64,000 bases of DNA from Cladorhizidae sp. MBARI D1340-BT2 (taxonomy: Eukaryota > Porifera > Demospongiae > Poecilosclerida > Cladorhizidae), in assembly GCA_028752905.1 (NCBI GenBank), contig JAQNBH010000009.1, positions 24,970,370 to 25,034,369 of the forward strand, written 5' to 3'. The position numbers were made by a program, and so were the translations under genes. Numbering within the stretch: position 1 is the first letter of the stretch; each line of letters starts with the position of its first letter. The notes beneath the pieces were generated by a model. The model was not told the DNA's origin. It saw only the letters and a program-made list of their open reading frames with translations, and ran no database searches. This document shows, in pieces, positions 10,920 to 21,578 of this stretch.

Positions 10920-11150
10920 ATCCCACTGCTGCCGCCACTGTCGGGGAAATTTCACCCTTATCTAAAACCTTTCTTCCTCAATAAGAAAATGGTACTGCTG
11001 TAGCCCGAGCGGTTAGCTACCTCTGAGTGAATACCCCGCGATGCCTAGGTACTCCAGGCATTGGCTACTCCATCAATCACCCTACCTAGACCACTGATCT
11101 CCGTGACCCAAGTCTCAGTCCGCTCTACTTAGGACCTTACTCCAATGTCA
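10920..11150 (-). mobile_element. Primer-binding site and probable LTR
   Basis: On the - strand, gag is preceded by TGGCGGCAGCAGTGGGA (10921-10937), of the kind that pairs with a tRNA 3' end. Just outside it is a segment starting TGTCGGGG on the + strand (10939). A plausible outer edge is ..AATGTCA at 11150, next to a purine run on the - strand, giving an LTR of about 212 bp. That outer edge is inference. The second copy is 49225-49437. Confidence 0.5.
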
Positions 11151-11344
11151 CCCCTCAGGTTGACTCTCTCTATCTCTTTGTCCCTGCTAGGGTAGTAAGC
11201 ATACACCATGCAACTATCAGACAAAACTCCAGTGTCCCACTCTGGTGCCTTACAATACAGGTATTTCTTAACAGTCACCTGATATGCATATTGCTCTAGA
11301 ACAGTTATCACAATGCCTTCTTGGGATTGTGGTGGTGTAGTCAT
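11129..11344 (-). CDS. Conserved 71-residue frame beside LTR
   Basis: Begins MTTPPQSQEGIVITVLEQ and runs 71 codons, ending just inside the proposed LTR. The copy at 49452-49640 keeps the first ~45 residues with only conservative changes but gains a stop in KEIE*VNLRG. Not recognised. Its place just upstream of a purine tract and LTR on the same strand would suit the 3' end of a retroelement, but it could be chance. Confidence 0.3.
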   Translation of the reverse strand: MTTPPQSQEGIVITVLEQYAYQVTVKKYLYCKAPEWDTGVLSDSCMVYAYYPSRDKEIERVNLRGDIGVRS

Positions 11345-11374
11345 CCATTAGCTGTTGGTTGTGGTTTCTGTGGT

Positions 11375-11780
11375 TATGGTGGGTTATTGTTTGAAAAGTC
11401 AGGGAGTGGTCCTGTTGATTTCCCTGAGAGTAGCAATACAGTATACAGGATCCCATCCAAAGACCCATCCATAGATGAGGCAGTTGAAGTAATTTTTGTA
11501 ATGTTGACGAAAGATGAGAGCTTGAGGGAGAGGACTACACTAGGGGCTGACAGGATTTCTGAAATGTTGGAATTGTGCCTGAAATCCACCTACTTCAGCT
11601 TTCAAGAAAAAATACTACGAGCAACAAGAGGGTGTAGCAATGAGCTCTCCAGTATCTGCAGTAGTAGACAACCTTTATGTGGAATTCTTTGAGGAATTGG
11701 CGCTCACAACTGCCCCACTAAAGCCAAGAGATACGTGGATGATACCTTCTGCATTTTGAAGAAGGGAGTGAGCAGGAACG
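11375..11780 (+). pseudogene. Penelope-like RT fragment (copy 1)
   Basis: Contains DPSIDEAVEVIFVMLTKDES, MLELCLKSTYFSF and a GVAMGSP-like segment damaged here. The catalytic YVDD can be read at 11732-11743 in a shifted frame. Wording and order match Penelope-like reverse transcriptases (established family). It breaks off at about 11780, where the satellite begins. A counterpart with a better frame is at 49651-50052. Confidence 0.7.
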
Positions 11781-12715
11781 TCCCAATTGGAGCAAAATAG
11801 AGCTTCTTTCGGATAAAAAGGTGAGATTTGTCACAAAAAGACATTTTCTGTCGTTTAAAGAGTAGAAACAGTTCCATAATGTTGAAAAGGAATCTAATGT
11901 GCCTATTTTGACAAGATTGAATGATTACAGAGTTTTTCCTCAAAACGCTCATAAAAGTCCCAAATGGAGTTAAATAGAGCTTCTTTCGGTTAAAAAGTGG
12001 AGATTTCTCACCAAAAGAAATTTTCTGATGTTTAAAGAGTAGAAACAGTTCGATAATGTTGAAATGGAAGCTAATGTGCCCATTTTGACAAGAATGAGCG
12101 ATTTCAGACAGTTTTTCCTCAAAATGCTTAAATTTTTTCCCCAAATGGAGTAAAATACAGTTAAAAATTCGAGATTTCTCACTAAAAGACGTTTTCTTAC
12201 ATTTAAAGAGTAGAAATAGTTCCATAATGTTGAAAAGGAAGCTAATTTGCCATTTTTACAAAATTGGGCTATTTCAGGCAGTTTTTCCTCTAAAATGTCC
12301 CAATTGGAGCAAAATAAAAACTGAATATTTCTCACCAAAAGACATTTACTGTCGTTTAAAGAGTAGTAACAGTTTCATAAATGTTGAAAAGTACCCATTT
12401 TTACAAGAATGACCGATTTCAGACAGTTTTTCCTCAAAACGCCAAAAAAAGTCCCAATTGGAGCAAAATATAGCGTTAAAAATGGAAGATTTCTCACTAA
12501 AAGAAATTTACTATCGTTTAATGAGCCACTGTTCCAATGTTGAAAAGGAAGCTCATGTGACCAATTTGACAAGAATGACCGATTTCAGACAGTTTTTCCT
12601 CAAAACGCTCAAAAACGTCCTAATTTAAGCAAAATAGAGCTTCTTTCGGTTAAAAAGGGGAGATTTGTCACCAAAAGAAATTTTCTGATGTTTAAAGATT
12701 AGAAACAAAAGAAGC
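11781..12715. repeat. Satellite with ~155-180-bp monomer, short array
   Basis: About five to six diverged monomers. Each carries gagcttctttcggttaaaaa, agatttctcaccaaaaga, gtcgtttaaagagtagaaac, cataatgttgaaaaggaagc and gatttcagacagtttttcct. Spacing of the gttgaaaagg landmark is about 150-180. The same satellite is some 4.5 times longer at 52650-56872. Several overlapping frames are read through it on both strands; none is a gene. Confidence 0.95.
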
Positions 12716-13485
12716 TAATTGTGTAGGAGCTTACAAAAACAGCAGGATAACCCATAAAGAGTCCTTCGAGCACAGTGGTTGTGATCAGCCATTGCCACTA
12801 ACAACCTTTTTCCTGTCCAACCAGGCTTGTTAATAGCAACTTCCCTCTCAATTGAAAACAACCTTCAAAATAAATGACAGGTAGATGGAATGAAATAAAT
12901 ATTAGCCCCAGTTGCTATTAGAAAATGCATAGAAATTGTCCTAGCCACCTTTCCTTTAGGTAAGTTTGGGTATTTTCATATAACATCCTCTCTCTATAAA
13001 TGATTGCAAATTTAAGTTATGATCTTAAAGCCTGTTAAGACTATTTCAAATAAGTTGTTGTAAGATACTAGATTCATGTAGACTAATAGGCAGCTGTGCA
13101 TACTCCACCCCCTAATGCTGCAGTGATATCTCACGTTGTTTTAACAGTTGCTGGTACAGAGAAGCCACCATATTTAAAAGCTGCTTGGGTATTGGAATAA
13201 CAATCCCATTGAAGTGACCCCTCCCACCCACATGCGACTATCCAATGTGGAATATTCTATTAAATAGCAGCTTTGTGGGGCAAACTTCTCCCAGTTAAGT
13301 CTGTGAAATATATTTTAGATTCCGTAAACTCTGGTCATTAAGCCTCTCATGTTTAGTTTGACTAAAGTTGTTAATTAAATGTCCATCTTATCCTTAACAA
13401 AAACAACATTATTCTGCATCATTATGGTATCTTGTTCTGAAATTATGATCTGGAAATGTTTCAAATAAATATCAATTTATGACAT

Positions 13486-13953
13486 GTGAACAAGTGTCAA
13501 CATTATAATGTGTTTGACAGAACATTGAGCAAGAATATTATTAGCATAACCATGGCTGCAATTGTCTGTAGCTGTTCACAGTTTCCTAAAGAGTATTTTG
13601 CTGCTCCAATGCAGGGCACTTGTAACCTTTCCCCCAGTGATCTAGCAGCACAGGTCTCCTGCATGGCCTCTAAGGTACCAAATCACTTTCTATGTACCCT
13701 GTGATGAGACACCTAAACCTTAACGGATGCCAACATTGCACCTGTCACAAGAATTATTCTCTTCTTTGGCTAATATTAATTGTTGAAGTTCACATAGTTT
13801 TGTAGATAAATATACTTCTCTGAGTATGCAAAGAATGTATGAGAGACCATCTCTAGCTTGTTGTAATCTCAGGGGCCTTGCTCCTGCATTTAATATGGTT
13901 TGGGAGTCTGGATATTTCTTATTGTACCATCGAGAGGATAACTCATTCTTCAA
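13486..13953. other. Unassigned, partly conserved frames in block D
   Basis: A + frame (13486-13704, containing MAAIVCSCSQFPKEYFAAP) is kept in the second copy at 57644-57838. A - frame (13720-13953, containing YPDSQTILNAGARPLRLQQ) looks protein-like, but its second-copy version is broken. Neither resembles a family I know, and I could not make their splice phases agree. Both may be remnants of one unknown gene. Confidence 0.25.
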
Positions 13954-14866
13954 CAGGCTCGCTAGAGTAATTCCTCAGTTAATCAAGTGTAAAAATTGTT
14001 TATGCTAAGTATTTCATAAATTTTTCTGTGAGTGTGATATTTTCAAATGTGTTTAGTGGCCCATATTTGCAGATAAGTGGCTGTATTTCTTGTATGTTGA
14101 GGTTAGAAGTGAAGCTCTAAACAGACAGGATTTATGGCATGAAGCTCGCTTATCACAAGAAATAAAGAACAGAACCAAACAGACATTGGTTATTGGCAAA
14201 CATAACAATGACCTCTAATAGCAACATAGTCCATGCTTTCTACAGTGGTAAGGTGAAGATTTCTTGCATTTGGTGATTTCTTGCATTTGGTACGCCAGAA
14301 AAGAACTAGTTAATATTGACCATAACTTGATAGGTAATAATAAGTGGTAATTTCCAACAACCCAGTATATATATCTAGAAGCACTCCACAAGACTCTACA
14401 AACACTAAACGTAAAATTGACCTTAACTTGCAACAATAATTTGTTGTTTAATTGCATAACTACAAGTGTGTTTTCTATTATCATTTTTATTGGGTGGTGA
14501 GACTGAGGCACTGAAATTCTGGGCCTGCTGCTGTACTTTAACACCAGGTTCATATAATCACTTACAAGAAGCCGAGTGCTAAGCCTGCAAATGGTGTGCC
14601 TTGCAATGTGGCCCAGCATTGCCTGTAGAGTGCTCATGCACTAGACTCTTGGTCCATGCTTGTGCATCACATATCTGTAGTAATCACAGAGGGTGTTTAA
14701 TTGCCATTAGGAGTTTGATATAATAAAGTGATGTGCATATTTAGAGGTTGTTGTTGGGATTCTCCCACCAGCTGGTGGATCTGAAAAGACTTTAGGGATA
14801 CACAGCTTAACTTAACTATTTATTTATATTAACGTGTCTCTCATCTCTCTCTGTGCTTACTTTATA

Positions 14867-15035
14867 GACGGTGAGTTACAGTATTCTATGGCCCGGATGA
14901 CATGATTTTGATCAACTTCAATTTATTTAAACTTGGCCCTTGGTTCTCTGTGTCTGACTTTCTTCATGAAACCATCATAGCCGGTGAGTTAGAGTATTAC
15001 ATGTCTAGGATGACAATTGTTCACTGATTAATGTC
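14867..15035 (+). repeat. Tandem ~118-base repeat with splice-like core
   Basis: Two units, each beginning (t)ttatagacggtgagtta or catcatagccggtgagtta and continuing .agtatt..atgtctaggatgacaa. Further copies are near 22900, 23025, 24760, 52005, 52110, 52205, 58690 and 58795. The AG-three bases-GTGAGT core imitates a 3-base exon but is best explained as part of the repeat. Confidence 0.55.
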
Positions 15036-15499
15036 ATGTCACTTTTTCTTGGTGTTATATTAACATAGTTTGATAGTTACATATATACATTGCTGGAGCA
15101 ATGCAAGAACTAAAGTCAATTCAACTTGACTTGTAAGATGCCCAATCATGCATTGAGCAGCAAGATAATAGTCACTAGAAGCATGTGTGTAAAAGGGCAA
15201 GTAGTAGCCACTAATGGAGCTAACTAATCTGCAAGGTGGCAATGAAGGCAGTCAAAGAAATATTTGCATTAAATGTTTTGAGGGTAGTCCAAAAAATAAA
15301 TGTATTTTATTTACCAACATGCCTTTAGCCACACCAGAGGTGGAGAAAGGGATAAACACCTTGTGTTGATTTAGTGGCTATTTGATTAGGAAGAGGTCTA
15401 GTTTGTGCTAAAAAGGTCTATAAACTGCCTTCACCAGTAGGCTGACCTTAACCCCCTGCATCCTTGTTGCAGCTACATGTGTTTAGTGAGGTCACCTAA

Positions 15500-16991
15500 C
15501 TCTTACACTGCGTTTGTCACGGCGTTGTGACACAATAATCCACCCCACATATGCGTGTGTCACAGCTCCCGTGACAAGCAATTTACTGCTGGAAGTGCGT
15601 GTGTCACAGCCTCTGTGACATGATATTTCTTGTTGCATAGCTCCGTGGATTGTCTGTTTTATACTCTGTACTTACTAGGTAAGGTTGATGGGTTTATAAT
15701 CAAACTTGGGAATGCATCATCATCTCCATGAATAAAAATAATTTAAAAAAGGCGTTTTATTTCTTGGTTCATTGACAGCTGCAAATAAGAAAATTGGTGT
15801 GTATTTTTATCCAAAACAAACACAAATATGGATCTGCAGGCAGTATTGGAGGCTCTTTCTGATATTGAGAATGACTTTGAAATTGACAGTGAACTAGATG
15901 ATGTGGAAGAAGATGAACTAGATGATATTGGAAGAAGATGAACTAGATGATGTGGAAGAAGATGGCCTGGAGGATGCGCTCCCTGAAGAAATGGAAGATG
16001 CTAATGGCAGCAGTAGTGTAGATGAGACTGATGGGGAAAAGGAAGTGGAAACTGGCCATATGAGTGGAAATTCTACAAGAGGGCTTGTCAGGTGGAAAGA
16101 AGTTGACAACATTATGAGCCCCACCGAGGGTTTGTACACAGACACTCCTGGTTCAAATTTGCCAGATGATGATGTTGAGCACAAGGATTTATTCACCCTG
16201 TTCTTTGCAGATGAGGTTTTTGACCAAGTAGTGCATGAAACAAATATTTATGCACAAATTCTTATTGTAAATATGCCACTTACGGTTCTCTCAGGCTCAG
16301 TGTACTACTGTCAGACTTGCTCACCACCCACCTCTACATCCAGAAGAGTGCTTCAAATAGTACCACACAGCCAAGATCCTGAAGAAACCAAGAGCAAGAC
16401 AGTGAACTCATGACTATATTGTTCTATATTGTTATTCAATTATCTTCTTACAAAACATTGTACTTGATCTAGCAAGGTATTCAAATGGATTTTTGCTGTT
16501 ATTGTTGCTGACAATCTTGTTCTTGTAGCTAGATAGATAGTATTTAGCCAGGTAAAGTTTAGTAGACAATGTAAAAAAATAGCTCCGACCAACCTAAATT
16601 GCCAATCATATAGCTACAACACAGCATAGAGACAAATCTAGCATACTTTGCATAGTCTAAGCAGCCGACTAACATACAAAAATTGCGAGAAAGTAGTAGA
16701 AGAATGACTAGTTTCTAAACAAAGGTATAAAATACCAATACAATCAATACGATTTTTTTTCTGGCAATCGAATACTTACAGTTTGCTGAGATAACCAATG
16801 TTCCCTGGATGTGTCTCTGTTGTTTGATCAATTTTAGAGTAGTAAATATGCCGTACGAGCAGCTAACAACAGACCATTTCTTCCCCAGCATAAGGTTTAA
16901 AAAAACAATGCTGCACCCAGTTGATTGCTTCTGGTTTGAGTATAACGCACGTACGATTATTGTGACATTTTCAATTGACACTGCGTAAGTG
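15500..16991 (+). mobile_element. piggyBac-type element, internally deleted (1)
   Basis: Flanked by CTAA on both sides (15496-15499 and 16992-16995), a one-base variant of the TTAA target. Ends are ctcttacactgcg.. and ..cactgcgtaagtg (inverted CTCTTAC / CACTTAC), with a further shared gtgacacaataatc-like subterminal motif. Beyond the right end, block-D-like sequence resumes (16996-17150 matches 23556-23710). The coding part keeps only the N-terminus. Confidence 0.6.
15828..16413 (+). pseudogene. piggyBac transposase N-terminus, frameshifted
   Basis: Starts MDLQAVLEALSDIENDFEID, then an acidic stretch with repeated LDDVEEDEL. One extra base in the second repeat (gatgatattgg versus gatgatgtgg, near 15926) shifts the frame. 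The following frame gives SGNSTRGLVRWKEVDNI and the piggyBac-family signature DLFTLFFADEVFDQVVHETN. It then diverges and stops at 16413. The catalytic DDD domain is missing. Confidence 0.75.
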
Positions 16992-16995
16992 CTAA

Positions 16996-17370
16996 CAGGT
17001 GATGAGCTACAGCTGCAGCAAAGTGCATACATGTGAATATGTACACAATGCTGGGTAGTTTACTCTTGGCTGTGGCTCTCCTCTCCATGATTGATTCTAC
17101 CCAACCTCAAATAGCATCCCTGTTTCTCATGCCACATCTGAGGAGCTAGTTGTCTAATAGTTGCCCCTTTTTAAAGCCCTCACAGAACCTCTTGTAGCTA
17201 GCAATTCCTTCCTTAGAGAGACTTTACAGAGTAGCTTGGCAAGCCTTTCCTTAGAAAGTTTGAAGATTTGACATCGCAGGACTCGCCTTAGAAAACTTAA
17301 CTTCTAGAAACCCTTAGCTAAGCTTTTCTATCTAACAGGCCATGTGTAACTATTAAGCCTCACATCAAAC
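16996..17370. repeat. Third-copy D flank
   Basis: 16996-17150 is similar to 23556-23710 (caggtgat.ag.t.cagctg.agcaaagtgcat and ggctctcctctccat tracts). 17151-17370 has no feature I can name. Confidence 0.6.
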
Positions 17371-17892
17371 ATGTATAGAGCAAAAAGAGCTGATACATTT
17401 ACGCATTGTCTAATGGAGAACTCTCTGTCAATGGTGCCCCTAAGTCCAGTGGAGGATGGTCATGTGTTTGGTGATAGGTTTACTGTAAGAGTAGAAAACT
17501 TTGGTCAGGAGTGTAACATTTCTGCAATGCATTACTCTTATTACATAGTGGATGTCTCTGTTGTACATGCAACAGGACTTCAGATATCTATGGTTTAGTT
17601 AGAGGATGAGTTTGTGCTTGATGGCCCCATCAATGCACACATACTAGTCTATATCTCCACTACATTCGCTGATTCCAACTACTTACCTCTTCATGAATTT
17701 GAGCTTGGTGTTTGGAGTCGATCGAGCAAACACAACTATTTATGCTCGCAAAATAGCAACGACCTGGAAAACGTTTATAGTGTTAGTTTTGTAACTGACA
17801 GTCATCTTTTATTATTTGAAGATGTCTTAATAACTTACTACAAGGCAAGTTCATCTGCTTCACACAAAAAATTTCAAATGTCAGAGAAATAG
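17371..17892 (+). pseudogene. 174-codon frame broken by one TAG
   Basis: One reading frame from MYRAKRADTF to SHKKFQMSEK, interrupted only by TAG at 17596-17598. The middle (GDRFTVRVENFGQECNIS, FVLDGPINAHILVYIS) alternates hydrophobic and polar residues like a beta-sandwich. I do not recognise the family. It could be an exon of a host gene lost by a single substitution, or chance. Confidence 0.35.
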
Positions 17893-18349
17893 TGTCACAC
17901 TGAGACACACAAACACTTGGTTGTAGCTTTCAACCATGCTTCACACCAAAAATGTTTCCTGCCAGTTGGGTAATCTTGGTTGTGAAAGCCAACCATAACA
18001 CAAGCCTTGCATGATACTGTGTTAATTGTCATGAAAGTTCATTGATGATAGTTAATTGCTGAATGATTATGGTAACTTTACTACCAGGGAACAAAACATA
18101 TGTGACCGAATTTGCGAAAACCCACCTAAACGGGGGGTTAAAAAAAAGTGAATTTATTTAATAATCGGCACCTATGATACCTAATGATCATATCCTAAAA
18201 GTTTGAAACTGTTTGATAATGTTTCCTTCGAGCTATGGCATGAATAGTTGCGCTCCTTCAAGTACAACAATAGGGATTATTGCGTTTATAAAGCGTTGCC
18301 AGGGTGCGGGCGAAACGAAGCCGTATACTTCCGTAAACGTGTAATTAGA

Positions 18350-18690
18350 GCTATTACCACGCCCTTGGCGTTCATTTGCCACGCCCAGGGTCTAAAAAAT
18401 GGAAGGATAGTATGGGGACGACTGGAGTAGGACTCTTTCTAAGCAGCGGTAAGGTACAGATTAGTTAGTTAGGAGTTGTAGAAAGAGTTGATCAGCTATG
18501 TTTGGCTAATCTTGCGTAGTTTTGTTCGAGCTATTGCCACGCCCTCGGCCTAAAAAGATGGAAGAATAGTATGGACGACTGGAGTAAGGACTCGTTCTAA
18601 GCAGCGGTAAGTAGCAGATTAGTTAGTTAGGAGTTGTATATGTTGTAGAATGAGTTGATCAACTATGTTTGACATCTTATGTAGTTTGCT
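18350..18690. repeat. Direct duplication, ~170 bases
   Basis: Two consecutive copies share gactggagtaaggactc..ttctaagcagcggtaag and cagattagttagttaggagttg, then gagttgatca.ctatgtttg. They lie in the presumed 3' non-coding part of the surrounding transposon. Confidence 0.8.
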
Positions 18691-18850
18691 TCTGTAACAA
18701 AGTTGAACTTTATTGATTCTTTAGAAACAAGTTGAGAATAAATTATGGTAAGTTCACCTCTTATTATTGCTAGCTTGCTTCTAGTTAAACATGTTTGCTA
18801 CATTTTCATGTGACTTATCTGCTAGAAAATAATGTTTGATAGCTAACTAG

Positions 18851-20430
18851 TTATGATGTACAAAGTTTATGATATAATAAGAAGCTATGATGAATAAAGT
18901 CACATCTTTTAGGTGATGGGGTTATGTTCTGAGGAGTCAAGGTGCATTTGATTGGGAGAGGCATTCTGGTTGCAGGACTTGGATCAGGACAAACAATATC
19001 CTGACAATGAGGGGGACAGAATTCTCGTATTTTTTCGAAAAGGTATTTCTTCCTTTCTGGAGTTAGACCTTCTGGTATAATTGTGGGGGGGAGTTCATTT
19101 TTATGTGGCTTCCAGTCTTTATACTGTTCCACTAGAAGAGGCAGCTTTTTCTCTATCGCATCCGTCCCTGTCCTGACCATAGCAACTCCTGGTTCTTTTG
19201 ATGAGAACTTCAAGTGGTGAAATGTCTTGATCCCAACAAATGCCTGTCTCCTGTAGTACTTTGTGAAGTAGTTTGCCCAGTTGTACTGTGGAACTAAAAT
19301 AGTTCCGTCTTCCCTCCCCACCAACTGGGCATTGTTAACTTTTGCAGAACTGTTGACAACATCAGCAATGTCTTGTAGGCACCCGACCTTTGTCCTTCTG
19401 TATTTTTGCTTCAGCAAGCCAAACCTGACTACATTCCTGGTGACAGCCAAGGGCAGTCTGTTGTGAGGTAGCCTTTTGTGGTTGCCATGTTCTCTTGTAG
19501 TCAGACCCACAGCAGTGTAGTGGATTTTGAGGGATTTAAATCTGTCTATTCCTGGAGTGTTATGGTACATTGTTGTACTGTAATAATATTTCCCACAGTA
19601 TAGTATGACATTGTACCTACCAATACTATGCAGCATAAGGAAGGTGACCTTGCAAATCCTCAAACCATTGTGATAGAAGACTATCCTGGACCTCTGCCGT
19701 GGTAATGTGGTATGGTGTGATCCTTCCCCTACTGTGTCTTCATTATTAATATTAGCCATAATTTGTCCCAGGATTACCATATCGACCTGTTCCCTGCTCA
19801 GTGATGCACATTGGTCTCTCATGTCTTGGTAGTGCTCTGCAGTAAACTGTGAGGAGCATGGTTTTCCTTTAAACATCACACAGCCACACCCCTTCAGCAA
19901 GAATTCTGTAAGTTTGGGATCCTAATGGAATAATAGCCATGTTTATTATGCAGATGCCATGTGTTACACCTACAATAAAGGGAAGTGCTGCTGGCTCAAG
20001 TGCTATTGATGAAGAAGGCTGTGGTAGTGATGATGGAGTCTGGGATGGGTATCCGCTCAATGGTGAGAAGAGGTCCTCCTCAAGAGTGGAGAAGAGAGGT
20101 GGATCTTCATCACCACAGTCATCATCTTCTGAAGATTCTAAATTTCATTTTAATGTATTTTTTATAGTATTAAGTATTATTTCGTATTATGTCATGCTTT
20201 GAAAGTTACCATCAGATTCCATTACTTCATTGAACTCGTTGTCTTCAGTGCCTGTACAGTAAAATTCAATATCTATTGAGGGTGTAAATATTACCATACT
20301 TGCCCATCCAAGGTGAAGTAATCTGCTAATAGTTCATTGAGGGAGTGTTCGTCAGAGCTTCCTACCAGGTCTGGTCCTTCCCCGCCCACCTGTTGAGAGC
20401 GCTGGCTACGTTCTGTGAACTGGACATCGG
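18851..20430 (-). pseudogene. Transposase-like protein, core deleted
   Basis: Exons read on the - strand: about 20300-20425 (SSDEHSLNELLADYFTLDG), 20210-20251 (TEDNEFNEVMESD), 19970-20128 (acidic and Ser/Pro-rich, LSGYPSQTPSSLPQPSSS), then 18851-19905. The last two join cleanly over a 64-base intron. The large exon has LLKGCGCVMFKGKPCSSQF, QVDMVILGQIMANIN, TFLMLHSIGR, an HGNHKRLPHN segment and a C-terminal Cys/His cluster (REFCPPHCQDIVCPDP). The middle, where family members carry the catalytic domain as I recall them, seems deleted (break around VVRFGLLKQKYRRTKVGC). The joint of the first two exons does not keep phase. Confidence 0.6.
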
Positions 20431-20722
20431 GATAACATGATTGCAACCAAACTTAGCGCGCCTGATGCGCGCGAAAAGAGCACAGCAACGCCTCCGTTCA
20501 CGAACGGTAAGTATCGACCTATCTTACAGTAAAGGCTTATTTCTCCTTCTAGAAATAGCGCCTGGGCTTATGACTGCCACTGGTTTATATATAAAGGATA
20601 GTTATAGCCATTGGCACAAACACAAAAAAATCGTCTTTAAAAAAAAAAATTAATAAAACAGCCATATCTCAATTAATGCTTTCCCCCGTTTAGGTGGGTT
20701 TTCGCAAATTCGGTCACATATA

Positions 20723-21578
20723 GCAATTTTGTATTATTATGTGCATGAACTACCAGTGAATAATTACAGCAACAATCAATACCCAGTTGCTGCTCCTTGT
20801 AGTTCAATGATACTTGGAAGAATTGAGTGCAGTCTATGGATCTCAACTTTGACTGCATCAGTCCAAGTCACCTCCCCAATAAAATGCCAGATGTACTCCA
20901 ATGTTAAGTGAGGAAGAGATAAAAATATAACAAATAATGGAACTAACTGACAATCACAAATTGCCATCACAAACAGTCTCTTCTTTACCTTTACTGCTGT
21001 TTCTGCAAGCCAATGAAAGCTCTATAGGCACCTGGCTAGCCTGAAATCTCTCAGAATCTCTTCATTCCAGAGAATAAAATGCACTCCCCTATGAAATACT
21101 ACATCAGCATCTAGGATGTTTTGGCATTGTAGGCTAGCTAATATCATGAGGGAAAGAGTTACCCTGTAGGTTTCTCCTGGGATGGTTGGGCATTAGTAGA
21201 AGCATTGGTAGGATCTAGTAGCTGTTCAGACACCAGTTAGGGTATCAATACCTTTACAAGATAACAGGATAACATCCAAGGGGAACAATGTCAATTGACA
21301 GTTACCGCATACTTGATCTCAATGATAGCAAGTCAGCGTTCTTCTCCATAACCAGCGATTATTTATCAACAGACTTACTTGAGCCAAGAATTGATTGTAA
21401 AATATTTACTAATACCCACAGTGATCAGAATGCTCACTTGACTGGGTGTGTGGCTGGGTAAGGATGAGGGAGGTGGCTGGGTAAGGATGAGGGACGTGGC
21501 TGGGTAAGGATGATGAGGGAGGTGTAGGTGATGTAACTGGTGCATGTGTATATATGTACAAAATCCTATTAGAGAATG
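20723..21578. repeat. D-related sequence, third copy, left part
   Basis: The stretch around gacaatcacaaattgccatcac, aaccagcgattatttatcaac and ccaagaattgattgtaaaatattt recurs near 24180-24690 and 51780-52500. 21441-21525 holds three copies of a ggctgggtaaggatgaggga-type 24-base repeat. No supported gene. Confidence 0.6.

Larger units (their letters stand above)
12716..15499. repeat. Duplicated block D (copy 1)
   Basis: Matches 56873-59435 from gtgtaggagcttacaaaaac through accagtaggctgacc. A related, more diverged copy lies in 20.9-25.3 kb. Copy 1 ends where a piggyBac relic begins at 15500. Candidate frames inside are listed separately; the rest shows no gene. Confidence 0.85.
18101..20718 (-). 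mobile_element. 2.6-kb TIR DNA transposon, perfect 36-bp ends
   Basis: The left end TGTGACCGAATTTGCGAAAA.. and the right end ..TTTTCGCAAATTCGGTCACA are identical inverted repeats for 36 bases (18101-18136, 20683-20718). TA flanks both sides. The enclosed gene is on the - strand (18851-20430). A 170-base direct duplication sits near the left end. Superfamily not established; the encoded protein belongs to a family with a conserved GCGC / CSSQF / VILGQ N-terminus, remembered from sponge and cnidarian proteins, not checked. Confidence 0.85.

Noticed and set aside
11704..12572. Several overlapping frames (FLLFK, SVLRKN, FYSLN repeats), also throughout 52747-56296
   Set aside because: All three frames on both strands are open in pieces because the satellite with the ~155-180-bp monomer is AT-rich and repetitive; the peptides simply repeat the monomer.
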